Assembly: GCA_023525715.1 (NCBI GenBank)
Contig: CM042013.1
Location: 77,378,994-77,442,993, forward strand
Direction of reading: 5' to 3'
Length of the DNA: 64,000 bases
DNA from: Cichorium intybus
Lineage: Eukaryota > Streptophyta > Magnoliopsida > Asterales > Asteraceae
A model generated the notes under the pieces. That model was not told the DNA's origin and did no database searches. It saw only the letters and a program-made list of their open reading frames with translations. The stretch's first letter is position 1; the number at the start of each line of letters is the position of its first letter. The translations under genes and the position numbers were made by a program. Of this stretch, positions 21,137 through 32,032 are shown in pieces.

Positions 21137-22930
21137 ATGCGTACCCGTCGGGGTGGGTACGCATCACCCTTGTTATTTGACTCTGAAATTGAGCGAACCG
21201 TGCGCAATAACCGTGTACGTAGGCGTTTTATTAACATGAGTCCCAGTAGTGTAGTCATAGAAGATGTCACCAATGAGCCTATGGGCGAGGTCACGGGGGA
21301 AAGATGTCACCAATGAGCCTACGGGCGAGGTCACGGGGAGCACCAATTATACCCCCAGTTTCCGAATTTCACATAGGTAGCACGAGAGTGCTAGTGGTGG
21401 TGCAGTTTCAGCCCCTGTACCCATACCATCAGGCACTCAGCCTTTGGTCCAACCTTTAGGTTAACCTGTTACCAACCTGTTAGGAAATCCCGTGTCTGCT
21501 GCGATAGCATGGGGAGCGCCAACCCGTGATGGCACCCCGCATCCGCGACAGCAGGTACCGGTTTCTCAACCACAACCTTCACAACCATTACCATACCAAC
21601 AACCTATTATTTTTAAACCACAACCAGTTATTCAACCTATACCACCACAAACCCAACCACAAATACAACCTCAGCAACCACAGTACCAGTACCAAGAAGC
21701 AGACCCAGTATACAATGAGGAAGACGAAGGATGGATGCTACATCATCTAGTCCAGCAACAGTAGCAATGGAACCGAGGTTGGGGATCTCCAAGAAGATTT
21801 CAACAGCAGCAACATGGGCAGCAACTTTACAACAACGAGCATTATAACAGTAAGTTCGTTCCACCTCTGTATTTTGCTCAACCGAGGGGGCAGTCGGTTG
21901 CATCACACTTCCAACCCAGGGAGTATGATGATGCTTCGCCTATATATTTTCCTGAAAATGTTGAGAATCAAGTAGAGATTAGGCCACAACTTCTAGGAAT
22001 TTTACCTGTATTCCGCGGATATAAGCAAGATGATCCTTACAATCATCTTTATGAATTTCTGACCATAGCTAATGCGAACAGTCCTAGGAATACAAATAGG
22101 AATATCTTTAGGTTGAGATTATTTCCCTTTACTTTAAAGGACAAGGCCAAATATTGGTTTACCTAATTACAACCTAATAGTGTTACTACTTGGGAGCAAT
22201 TGAAAGCCAAATTTCTTCAAGAATTCTATCCGGCAAGCAAGACCACGGAGATTAGGCGAGCTATTTAGGATTTCCAGCAGAAGCCGAGGGAGGCATTCCA
22301 TGATGCGTTCGACATATTAGAGGAGCTTTTGAGATCTTGCCCACATCATGATGTTCCACGGTGGCAGCTGGTGAAGATATTTTTCGACGGGGTGGACCTA
22401 ACAAACCAAGCTATGATTAATGCTTCATCTAGCGGAACAATAATGATGCAGAAGTCAGATGATTCTTGGCGGTTCTTGGAGCAACTCAGCAACGGTTCTA
22501 AAGCAAACTTTTCTGCTCGAGAACCTGTTAGTACAGCCGCAGTGGTAGGTGCAGATGCTGATTGGAAGAAGGAAGTGAAAAAGGAGATCGGACAGCTAAA
22601 TAGGAAATTTGATAAGTGGATGTCCACTCTACAAAATGGACCACAGAATCAGCAGCAGGGCAATCAATAGGGACAAACTACTCAGGAAGTTAATCAAGTC
22701 TATGGTCAAGGTCAAGGACAATATAATAATAATGGACGACCTTACAGGCCTTATAACCAAGGAACTCAAAATTTCAACAATCACTCCTATACAACAGGCA
22801 GAACAACTATCAAGGACAGCCCTCCAATCATCCGAGACAATTTCAGGCGGGGAATAACAGTGGTCCTAGTAGGAGTAACAATAGCAATAGGGGGCCGACC
22901 AACGCTAGCAACAATGCCCCGTAAAGTCAG
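21137..22930 (+). pseudogene. Athila-like gag, broken
   Basis: The likely start is the ATG at 21137 (MRTRRGGYASPLLFDSEIER), 120 bp after the primer site. A 40-bp tandem duplication at 21261-21340 throws the frame. A Pro/Gln-rich stretch follows (21492-21764). The capsid-like domain begins near 21960: GILPVFRGYKQDDPYNHLYE, then RLFPFTLKDKAKYWF, then WEQLKAKFLQEFYP. In-frame stops lie near 22165 and 22267. The 3' part (22329-22670) is open and ends in a Gln-rich tail. The layout fits a Retrotrans_gag protein of the Athila type. Confidence 0.82.
21261..21340. repeat. 40-bp exact-type tandem duplication in gag
   Basis: The 40 bp at 21261-21300 repeat at 21301-21340 with about three differences (for example CCTATGGG against CCTACGGG). 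Because 40 is not a multiple of three it frameshifts gag. Confidence 0.9.
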
Positions 22931-22936
22931 GAGAAC

Positions 22937-24020
22937 ATGATAGCCAAGATGTATAAGCTGGTGAACGCTAGTCAGCAGCAGACCCAAGCAAATGCTAAAG
23001 TTATTCCCAATATGGAAAGGCAAATAGCCCAGATGGCTGAGGATCAAAGGAAAAGAGACAGTAGTAAACTCCCATACAGCACAGAAATGAACCCAAATCA
23101 TACGCAAAGGGCCGACAAAGAGCATGTTAATGCTGTTGAGACTGAATGGAGGAAAGTCATAGAGGAGGATTTGGTAGGAAAGCAAGATGAAATTAAGATT
23201 GAAGAGAGTAAAGGTAAGATTAAGGAAGGTGACCAAACTAAGGAGGACAAGGAAGTCCAAAAGGATGAGCAACCAGTTGTAGCTGGTATTAAGCAGAAGA
23301 AGAAGGATAAAAATGTGAAAAAGAAACAGGACACACCTAGCATGCCAAGTGGGCCATCGATCAACCAGCCTCTATGGGACGAATTGAAAAATGCACCTGA
23401 GTATACAAAGATTCTTCAGGGTATGTGTAAGAAGAATGAAAAATTTAAGGTGCCAACACCAGAAATGGTGCGGTTGACTGTCAAGGAAAGCGAGGCTCTG
23501 TTGGGAACATTGCCCAAGAAAGAAAAGGATCCAGGTTCACCGTTAATCATTGTCACGGGGGGTGATATCATCATTAGGAATACATTATTGGATCTAGGAG
23601 CAAGTGTCAATGTTCTGCCAGGATACCTTTATGATAAGTATAAAAATGAGGAACTAGAACCAGCAAAACGGTGTTACAGTTGGCAGATCAGGTAACAAAG
23701 GTTTCTCGGGGTAAGCTGACAAACGTGATCGTCAAGGTCGGCGATTTCTTTTATCCTGTAGATTTTCTGGTGATGGAGTATGACAGTTTGGAGGACGCAC
23801 CTGCATTAATCTTGGGACATCCATTTTTAGCCACAGTCGCGGCTGTGATGGACTATAGAACTGGAGATATGGACATCTCCTTTAGGGCAAGAAAGCATAG
23901 GCTGAACATGTTTGGGTGTCCGATATCTTTACCACTAGGGTATGACGATAAATATCTGAACAACAGACCGCTTATAGCACCGAGGGCGAATGATAAACGT
24001 AAGAATCAGGTATAAGGAAA
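22937..24020 (+). pseudogene. Athila-like gag C-terminus and aspartic protease
   Basis: The stretch 22937-23695 is open for 252 codons. A Gln-rich helical start (MERQIAQMAEDQRKRDSSK) is followed by a long Lys/Glu-rich linker and a conserved block NAPEYTKILQGMCKKNEKF. The protease active site LLDLGASVNVLPGYLYDKY lies near 23590-23640. After a frameshift near 23690 the second half continues (23671-24015) with VKVGDFFYPVDFLVM and APALILGHPFLATV. The active site has Leu between Asp and Gly, as in Athila-type proteases. RT should follow but is missing. Confidence 0.82.
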
Positions 24021-24980
24021 TGAGCGATGAAGAAGATATTTTATGGGAAGCAAAAAGACATCTATTGGCAACAGTAGACAAGATGCAGCTGTTAGATATG
24101 CTCGAGATGATGGAGCTGAAGCACTAACAGTATGAGAAGGACACACAGTGCAGGGAGGTAAAAGTCTTCCAGATTTTGGAGGCTCAACAACAATGGATCA
24201 GTCAAGTGAGCGATCGTATGACGCAACTCATGACATTGTTAGCAACATTGGTCCATGACTTTGCACCTGAGATGAGGAGGATGATGCCATAAGAAGAAAG
24301 GGAAGAATAGGAGGAAGAATGTCTGGCTGAAGACGTTAAACTTAGCGCTTGTTGGGAATATCATCATCGCCATTGTAAGAATTCGTGGTACGAGGCAAGT
24401 GTGGGGTCAAACAAAGGACTTTGGAAGAATTGAAAGGCACGATGCGGCAAGGAGTAAAGCACGTCGTGCGCTCACAATGTAACCCGATACGCAGGGGTTG
24501 AATTGGGACACGCGCGACGCGTATTACCTTTACACGCGTCGCGGATTATGATCGGTCAGAACCTCCATTTAAGGTACGTAAACACCATTTCACATATACA
24601 AACACACGCCGCGCATAAATAGAGCTCTGATCAACCAAGGAATTTTCACGCATTTTTCTCGTGTTTCTAGTTGCTACTATCGAGGTATGTCATTTAAACT
24701 CATTCGTGCAAGTTAATACATTCATTTGACGTGTGAAATTGAGTGATTTAGTCGAAAGTAGAAAACTTAGAAAATCGACAATGCTGACTCGTAGGGTGTT
24801 GCAGTTGCAAAATCCTCACCCTGGACGGGCTAGTCGATAGTTAGGGTGCCTGGTAATTGCTTTGGATTGAGTTTAACAGGTGATTTTGATGATCTTTTGA
24901 ATTTTTTTGCACCATACATACAACGCGCAAGGACTAATTTCGTAAAAACTTTTTATGTGTTGTGATTTTCTTATGTGCAG
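24016..24980 (+). other. Gap between protease and ORF-1 in Athila-like element 1
   Basis: A short broken helical reading frame (24023-24340) ends in a block with GACGTTAAAC and CGCTTGTTGGG. The same block occurs in Athila-like element 2 near 48930, so it marks a shared junction. No RT, RNase H or integrase is found. The remainder to 24980 is untranslated and ends in TTATGTGCAG directly before an ATG, a good splice acceptor. Confidence 0.6.
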
Positions 24981-26254
24981 ATGGAATACAGACCTGATCA
25001 CCCATTCCTTCGATTTCCTGACATGCTGGAGGAGGCTCCACGATACCGTCAGTGACTCGATGAGCTTCGTTCCCGACCGGTCCTTGCTGCTATTCATCTG
25101 GACAAGGCGATTCTGATCCAGGGGGACTTTGGGTTGAGCTGTTGCCTTACCTTTACTGTACTTGGACTGATGGGGAACGTACTTTCACTTACCGAGGTTG
25201 GGACAGGCTCATGGCTACTACAGATGATGTGGTGTAAAAGGAGCTCGTGCTCGAGTTCTGTTCGACTTGCAGATACACACTGGCTTAAGACGAGCCACGA
25301 TCCCAGCTGATCCAATTCAGGCTGGGAGGGGAGAGCCGGGAGTGCACACTCCGGGAGTTTGGCAGACGCACCGGGATTTACACCGAGGCGGAGATGAGGG
25401 GCATTCATTTTACACCCTTCCTCACCGCCTGCTTCAGGGGACAGCCTCAGAGGTTGGCTAATGCGGTTATTTAGGCAGCGATGTCCAATGAGATGTTCGA
25501 GGTCGGGTCGGCCAAGGAGAGCCAGCTTCGAGACCCATTGCACCGTTTTAATGCATCGAATCATATCCACCTCCATCATGCAGCGGAGGCGATGTGAGAA
25601 GGTGTCTGGGGAGGACATGTTCTACATGGGGGTCCTCTCTGATTCCAGCAGGTTCCTTCACCTGCTGTATACACTGGCGGTTTTACTGACGATCCGGGCA
25701 GCGGGCGCATCTAGCAGCAGTCCTATGGCCGGGGGCATTTCATCACCCGCCTGGACCGATCATACAGTATTTTGACGGCCGAGGTGATGGCGAGCTTGGG
25801 AGAGATTGAGCCCTTGTGAATATCGGTGCGTTATATGGAGCTGATGAGGATCATTCGTGAGCCACGCGCGGGCATTATTGAGCGGATGCCGACGGAGGAG
25901 GCAGAGGGCCCCCAGGAGGAGTCAGATGAGGAGGAAGACCCGTTGAGGCGACAGGCCCAACGACGGAGGGTGCACCCACCTGTCCAGCCGCCACCACCAC
26001 CGCAGTTAGCAGACGTGCTGACTGCCGTACGAGATTTGAGCGAGCGGATGACGGTGCTGGAGGAGCAGCAGGTATGGATTGGGGATGCACTACTTGAGGT
26101 GCTCTCTCAGGATGACGCCCGCGACCCTTCCCTGCCCGAGCCCACGACGACGAGGCTGGTCCCTTTGGGACTTAGTAGGATGATTGATGTATTTTGCTTA
26201 CTATCTTTTGAGAAATTGTACAGAACTTATTACTATCTTTTGTTTATATTTTAG
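24981..26254 (+). pseudogene. ATHILA ORF-1-like protein (env position), broken
   Basis: The likely start is the ATG at 24981 (MEYRPDHPFLRFPDMLEEAP). The frame then breaks repeatedly, with readable pieces at 25267-25461, 25461-25775 and 25826-26254. The last piece is a Pro-rich segment followed by a helix LTAVRDLSERMTVLEEQQV. The same protein organisation is seen in Athila-like element 2 (MDFRRDHPFLRFPEVLDDSP...), which supports a real, once functional ORF. Its place after pol and before the 3' LTR is the position of the env-like ORF in Athila elements. I do not assign a biochemical role. Confidence 0.7.
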
Positions 26255-27214
26255 ATGTTTGTTCTATTTTCATTTAATTTGTTTGTGAGTGTTTGCATGT
26301 GAATACCAATGGGGATCTACTGAGGAGTTGTTTCAAGCAAGTGTGGGGTCATTGAAAGCCTACATTCGCCATTTCACCGGCGTGTTCACTGTTGCGCCAC
26401 AACTCCTGGAAATCTGAATCGTGAGGAGTTCGTGTTTTTGTATCATGTGACAATCGAGTTCCAACAAGCAGTCAACCGTCTAAAGGGGTAACTCTTTCTC
26501 CCTATGAATCTATTTTATGTACAATGGGGACGTTGTATGGTTTTAAGTGTGGGGTGTGGACGGTCGAAAGAGTTTGTTTTTCAAAATTTTTGCGGAAAAA
26601 TGAGTAATTTTCAAAAAATTTAGCAATTTTTCAAAAAATTTAATAGATTGTAATTTTGAAACGAATAGTTTTTGAATGTTATAGCATTAGTATTTTTCAA
26701 GAAACACTATTTAGTTGTTATCATGGTATCTGTTTAGTCAAATAAGTTGAGTTTTAGGAGTTAGAAAAATTTAAGATTTGGAGTATTTTAGGATTGGAAT
26801 TTAGGAAGGAACTGTCAATGAGTGGCCTATGTTGTTCGAGCCAGTAGGTCTGAAACGGGTGGCCTCGAAGAGGCATTTATGCACCTTACCACCTAAGATC
26901 GTCTGGTTTGGGATGGTATTTCTGAAAGCTCGTTATACGGACAACATCGAAAGTCATGGACAATTGTTTAATGGCCTTTAGAATCTGAATGAGTACGTAC
27001 ACTTTTTGTGGACAGAAAATTTGTAATCAAGGGTTCTTTATAAAGTCATGAATTCCAAAGGATATTCTAGTCTGTTTTATCAAAATCATTTTCAATCTAA
27101 TTCTGGAAACAATAAGCTTTGAAATTGAACACGTTCAAAACTGTTTGGGTCTTAGTTAAAATCTGTTAAAAACTCTCTTGCTTGGGGGCAAGCAAGGCAC
27201 AAGTGTACGGTGTT
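26255..27214 (+). other. 3' untranslated internal region of Athila-like element 1
   Basis: No coding signal is seen. The region contains GTGTGGGGT-type repeats and ends in a degenerate polypurine tract (AAGTGTACGGTGTT, 27201-27214). Similar non-coding sequence is found in reverse complement at 46000-47040 and 60160-60880, so it is a conserved family feature. Confidence 0.7.
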
Positions 27215-28199
27215 TGACAACTCTTATCAATATCAAGTATTTTAGTCGTTGTTAGGCCCTATTATTGGTGAATTTATATCATAGTTGTATTGGTATTTCT
27301 CACTTTTGTGCTAGGACTTGTGTGCAAGAAAATATTGAAAATAGGGACTAAAAGCGGACAAAATGAAAGAAGTTTGTGATAAGCACCAATTCAGTCGAAG
27401 TCGTACGCACGCCGTGGGAAGGAAGCACGCGTGTCGCTCCACGTCAAAGGTCAGACAATAAGCTGAGATTCAAAAAGCGAAAAAACGGGGATAAGGCAAC
27501 ACGCACAACGCGGATCCAAGCCTTCCGCGCCGCGGATCGTCAGATTTTGTAAGTATAAATAGAGGTCATTATGTCGAATTTCAGAGGCGAAAAACGACCC
27601 CTAAGGTGGACTTTAGGCTTATTTCACTCAAGGATTCGGATTTTCAGCAACACTTTTGGTATTTCTTACGTTTTCACTTTCAATTCATTAGTAGTTAGTT
27701 TAGTTTAGCTTCTAGTCTATTGTTTCTGGATTGTTCAGATCAGTAGCATTAGTTCAGTAGTTTTTATTTTCGAATTTCAGTACCTTGGATCTATGGATTT
27801 GGTTTGTAATTGAAGTAATCATTCGGTTTGATGTTATTTTGCAATTTTCGGTATTGTTGATGTTTGGATGTGTTTTGAATGCAATTGGTTGGTTTGTTTT
27901 CTTCTGGATTTTGAACCTAGTTTCTGATTTCAATAAGTAACCTTAGTTTAGGATTTGGTTTGGTTTAGTTTAGTTCATGCTTGATTTAGTTTTTGCAATT
28001 GGTTTTAGAATTCTGTTTTTAGTTGGTTTTTGGAAACGTAGAACTAGTCCCTCTAGCTGTAGCATGACACTACAGTTGGTAAGCTATCGTCCTATCTTGA
28101 CCACCAAACTCCCATGGATCTACCCTTGCTACCGCTATACTAGTGAGTCTGTGAGGTTATTTTTCTTATTTTTGACTGCATAACGACCTAGGCGTGTCA
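27215..28199 (+). repeat. 3' LTR of Athila-like element 1
   Basis: This 985-bp copy of the LTR begins TGACAACTC and ends GGCGTGTCA, followed by TTATC. It differs from the 5' copy by scattered substitutions and a small duplication containing CAGTAG near 27745. Confidence 0.9.
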
Positions 28200-28627
28200 T
28201 TATCCTACAACAATAGTTATCATTATAGCATAGGGATGCCTCCTTTCGACGCGTTGTATAAAAGGAAATGTCAGACTCCGATTTGTTGGGGAGAAGTTGG
28301 CAAATGGGTCTTCAGGAGAACTTAGATCGTGCCCAAGACAACCGCGAGCTCATTCAGCAGGTTCACAAGAGAATGTGCACGGCGCAGAGTCGGCAAAAGA
28401 GTTATGCGGATACACGTCGATCTAGTCTCGAGTTTTAGGTAGGAGATTTCGTGCTCCTTAAGGTGTCACCTTGGAATGGTTTTATTCGATTTTGGAAGTG
28501 GGGAAAGTTGGGCCTAGGTGCCCTACCATTTAGAGTTTCCTGAGCAGCATACCCAAATTCATAACACCTTTCATGTATCCCAGTTGTAGAAATGCACTGT
28601 CGATGAGTCCGGAGTTGTAGCTTTGGA
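28200..28627 (+). pseudogene. Plus-strand chromovirus integrase, resumed
   Basis: After the TTATC duplication the integrase continues with SYNNSYHYSIGMPPFDALYK, then CWGEVGKW. A VGDFVLLKVSPWNGFIRF block and an HNTFHVSQL block follow near 28565-28590. The sequence then stops at the CACTACAA start of a DNA transposon. No chromodomain is visible after it. Confidence 0.85.
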
Positions 28628-28769
28628 CACTACAAATAAAATTACATTTAGTGGCACAAAGTTTTAGTGGCATTTTGTTTTTGTGCCACTATAACATACT
28701 TTTAGTGGCACTTTGTATTTTGAGACACTGTTTTTCCTATGTATTAGTGGCACTTTCTGTTTTATGACA

Positions 28770-29981
28770 CTAATTTCTATTTCTATAATTAAAATATCAC
28801 TTATATTTCATCAAAAATTTTAAAACCCCCAAACTAAAAAAACTTAAAATGTTTTCGCTTCCCTCCTCTTCAAACCCAGCGAGAAATGAAAAAGACAGAA
28901 ATCACAAATCCCCACCACGAGTCTCTAACGTGTTCTTCTCCAATCTCCATTGTTCCCTCCTCCTTACCTAGACTAAATCTCATTTCATTCAAGTCTCCTC
29001 CATAACCTATCGGTCGGCTTCTCTCCGCCGCTCAGCCCTTGCTCAACCGGTCCGCTTCTCTTTGTCGTTGCTCTACCGCTTAACCAGATCATGCCCTCCT
29101 CCTTCGCTGGTTAGCCCTTCTCCGCTCAGCCACTACTCCGCTCTACTGCTCAATCGCTAGACCGTAGTGACCTAGATCGATCGTGTACATCACTAGTGAT
29201 GCTTATTTTTGTGGAAGATATACTTCTCTCGCTCCATCTTCTCCTAACCTCCCACCTCGTCTGTTTCCGTCTTCAATCAAATCGGTTTCAGGTAATGGAT
29301 TTTTCTTGTTTCTCTGAAGCATTTCGTCAAACAGTTGCTTAGAAATTAATAAATTGATGTATAAAAGTTCTTGAAAAGCTGAGATTTGTGGTAATCCTGA
29401 TTCGAGGTGTTTAACATGTATGTATTTAGAGTTGATTTCATCGTCTTAATATGTGTATTTTGGATTCTTACTATTTTCTGAGTTTCAATTCATTATGACT
29501 ACAAGCTCTCGAGAACTTAACTAAACCTCTTATGACATATCTGCATCCAAGTTTGTGGATTAGACTTTGAGTCCAATTATGAAGGCATCAGTGGCAATGT
29601 TGTCAGGACAGGAAAACTTCAAGCATCAGTGGCAATGTTGACAGTAATGTATAGAAGGATCCAAGGTTGGTGACTCCAACTATTTGTTTGATTTTAATTT
29701 ACTTATGTTCTCCAATTTTTATTTTCCTAATAAAAATATTGTTTTTATGACTGTGTGATTTAGCCAGGTTGGTAGGTTGGTGATATTCATCGAGAAGATT
29801 ATTAATAAAATACTTCCAATATTGTCAAAAAAACGGAGTTTATGTCAGTTGTGAAACACCTTTATGGTTACTATTACTGGAATCACACTGTAGAAGTTTA
29901 AAAGTATGGAGTATGCTTTTGACAATTTCTTGATCTTATGTGCGAGTATTCAACTATTCATACATGGTTTTCTTTTTGCAG
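28770..29981 (+). other. Untranslated-like upstream part of the CACTA-like element
   Basis: Pyrimidine-rich, 5' UTR-like sequence (28860-29300) ends at TTTCAGG/TAATG, a possible exon border. An AT-rich, intron-like stretch follows up to the U2AF exon. I see no ORF of note. A similar pyrimidine-rich leader follows the second CACTA start at 44880-45020. Confidence 0.45.
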
Positions 29982-31135
29982 CGTGGTTCACGTGACTATG
30001 AAAGAGAGTCCTCAAAAAGTAGGTCAAAAGACAGGGAGAGAGGGAGAGACAAGGACAAGGACAGGGAAATAGACAAAGACAAAGATAGGGAAAAAAGCAG
30101 AGACCGTGATAGGGAAAGGGAAAGAGACAAAGACCGTGATCGACACATAGACCGTTACAGGGAAAGAAGTGAGAGAAGGGAAAGAGGAAAAGATAGAGAT
30201 GATGATGATTACCACAGAAGTCGTGATTATGACAGGTGAAATGAATCTTTCTTTGAATATTTTGTGAATTGATTAGCTTTAATTTTGGTTTTGTAATTTA
30301 TTGCAGAAGGAGAGATTATGACAGAGATAGAGGTGATAGACGTAGTAGACACAGGTCTCATTCTCGCTCAAGAGCCAAATCTGAACATAGATCAAGGTCA
30401 CGGTCTTGTTTACGGTCCAAAAGGTAAGTCTTACACCTATTTTAAGGGCAGTTTTCAGGGATTAACAACATACTATACTCTTGCTACCAATATGGTCAAT
30501 GTACTTTATTCTTTTACTCATTATAGCAATGTACTTGTATTTCTTTACCTGTACTTGCAATATACTTACATTTTTTGCCAATAATAACAGGGTTACCTTT
30601 TCTTTTATCAAATAACAACATATACTTTATTTGATACATACTGATATTTCATAAAGAAACGTAAATATTATGCTATAACATGTAAGAATTGTAAATATGT
30701 TGTTATCTATGTTGCAATTAATATTGTCACTATGAGTAAAGTAATATACCATTTTAGTAAAAAAGTAAAGTACATCATATTGGTTAAAAAAGTAAACTAC
30801 GTTGCTATTTCTGACAAGTTAGCTTATTTTTAGTTAGGTTGATCCTAAGGAAATTGATTTCAGTATATCAAACATTGTTATGGAATTCAAGTTTTGTTCT
30901 TTCATCTCAAAAACATTCATTTTATTACTATTAATTTATGCTGCTTTGTGAGTATGTACCACACTTCTAACCACATACTTTCTTCATAAAAAAGCGCAAA
31001 AAGATAGGTATTTTTGTATGGTTTATAAATCTTTTTATTGAATCCATGGTGCTTTTAGCAGCAAAAGAGTTAGTGGCTTTGACATGGCAACTCCAGCTTC
31101 TACAATCCTAGCTGGCGCTGTAGCTGTTACTGCAG
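29982..31135 (+). pseudogene. Captured U2AF large subunit (U2AF65) fragment, RS domain exons
   Basis: Three exons with good splice sites stay in one frame: 29982-30235, 30307-30423 and 31059-31135. Exons 1 and 2 encode the Arg/Ser/Asp-rich RS domain (RERSERRERGKDRDDDDYH, then SRDYDR). Exon 3 encodes SKRVSGFDMATPASTILAG, a landmark just after the RS domain in plant U2AF65. U2AF65 binds the polypyrimidine tract at 3' splice sites. The RNA recognition motifs are absent, so only the N-terminal region, about 150 residues, was taken. The acceptor of exon 3 is a tandem TAGCAG, both choices in frame. No stop interrupts the three exons. It is a fragment, possibly part of a chimeric transcript. Confidence 0.88.
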
Positions 31136-31920
31136 GTACACATCCCACCATTTGTAACTCACTTCATTATCTTGATAACTATTACTTTTCTCTGTGATAT
31201 AGTGTGGAAAGTTCGTACCAAAATGCATGGTGTTATTTTGGTAAGCAAGTTTAGTTCTTTTAAAGAGTTGCAGTGTCATCACTCACCAAATCCCAGCCAG
31301 GTTTGACAAAATTGAATGTGAGGTTTATGCATAGTTCCTTTTCTATTCTGATGATAATTTCTTCTTTATGATGTAGCTTCTTAAAGAAGGTGATAATTAT
31401 ATGGTGGACATATTGAAGCTTGCTGTTATTTCGCCATTTTATATTCCATTACAGGTACATTTATAATATTTTCATACATAGTTTTTAAAAGCTAGTGAGA
31501 TTGATGCTTATAATTTATCATCTTTGGGTCCTATTAGATCTAAAATTGATGTTAAGCTTAGAGGCACCCAAGAAACTTATTTATAGATAGATTGAAGCCA
31601 TTGATGAAGTTGAGCTCCTCAAAGAAGAAAAAGATGGTGCTTCGAGATGAAAATGCTAATCCAGTAACAGTCTAGTCAAGTAGTTCAAAAGTCATTGTAT
31701 GTATAGGGGGATGTTTAAATCCTAGAAATGTTTGAGCCTAATTTGTTGTAATACGTTTAAATCCCATAAATGTTTGACCCTAATTCCATTTATTATATTG
31801 ATTGTTTTATTATTACTTTATTTTCTATTTAATTATAAAAATAATCGTTCCTAATTTATAATATTTTTGATTAAAAAAGTGTCACCAAAAGAGTAAATAA
31901 TATTTATTTTAGTAATTAAA
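31136..31920 (+). other. Exon-like pieces of unknown origin downstream of the U2AF exons
   Basis: Short stretches with plausible acceptor and donor sites occur at about 31202-31240 and 31379-31455 (the latter reading LLKEGDNYMVDILKLAV). A Lys-rich piece lies near 31590-31660. They do not match the continuation of U2AF65 that I know and may derive from another gene. The rest is AT-rich. Confidence 0.35.
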
Positions 31921-32032
31921 ATAGTGGCATAAAAATAGTGCCACTAAAACCTACAAGTGCTATAGTGGCATAACAAAAAAGTGCCACTAAAACTCATTAA
32001 TGCTGCAGCGACACAACTACAAAGTGCCACTA

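Larger units (their letters stand above)
20022..28199 (+). mobile_element. Athila-like LTR retrotransposon without pol
   Basis: LTRs at 20022-20992 and 27215-28199 both run TGACAAC to GTGTCA. The 5-bp duplication TTATC flanks the element (20017-20021 and 28200-28204) and restores the integrase frame of the host chromovirus. The primer site matches tRNA-Asp. Inside are a broken gag, an aspartic protease and, after a gap, an ATHILA ORF-1-like protein. Reverse transcriptase, RNase H and integrase are absent, so the copy is non-autonomous through loss of pol. A related element on the other strand at 45021-51258 has lost even more. Confidence 0.9.
28628..32032. mobile_element. CACTA-like DNA transposon carrying U2AF65 exons
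   Basis: The left end is CACTACAAATAAAA, the usual CACTA terminus. Just inside, repeated AGTGGCAC motifs (28660-28760) are mirrored in inverted form at 31920-32032 (GTGCCACTAAAAC and similar). These are the subterminal inverted repeats of this superfamily. The right terminus should read TTGTAGTG but I do not see it, so the right end is probably truncated. No transposase is present. The interior holds spliced-gene exons of a U2AF large subunit and further exon-like pieces. It lies within the plus-strand chromovirus. Confidence 0.75.
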
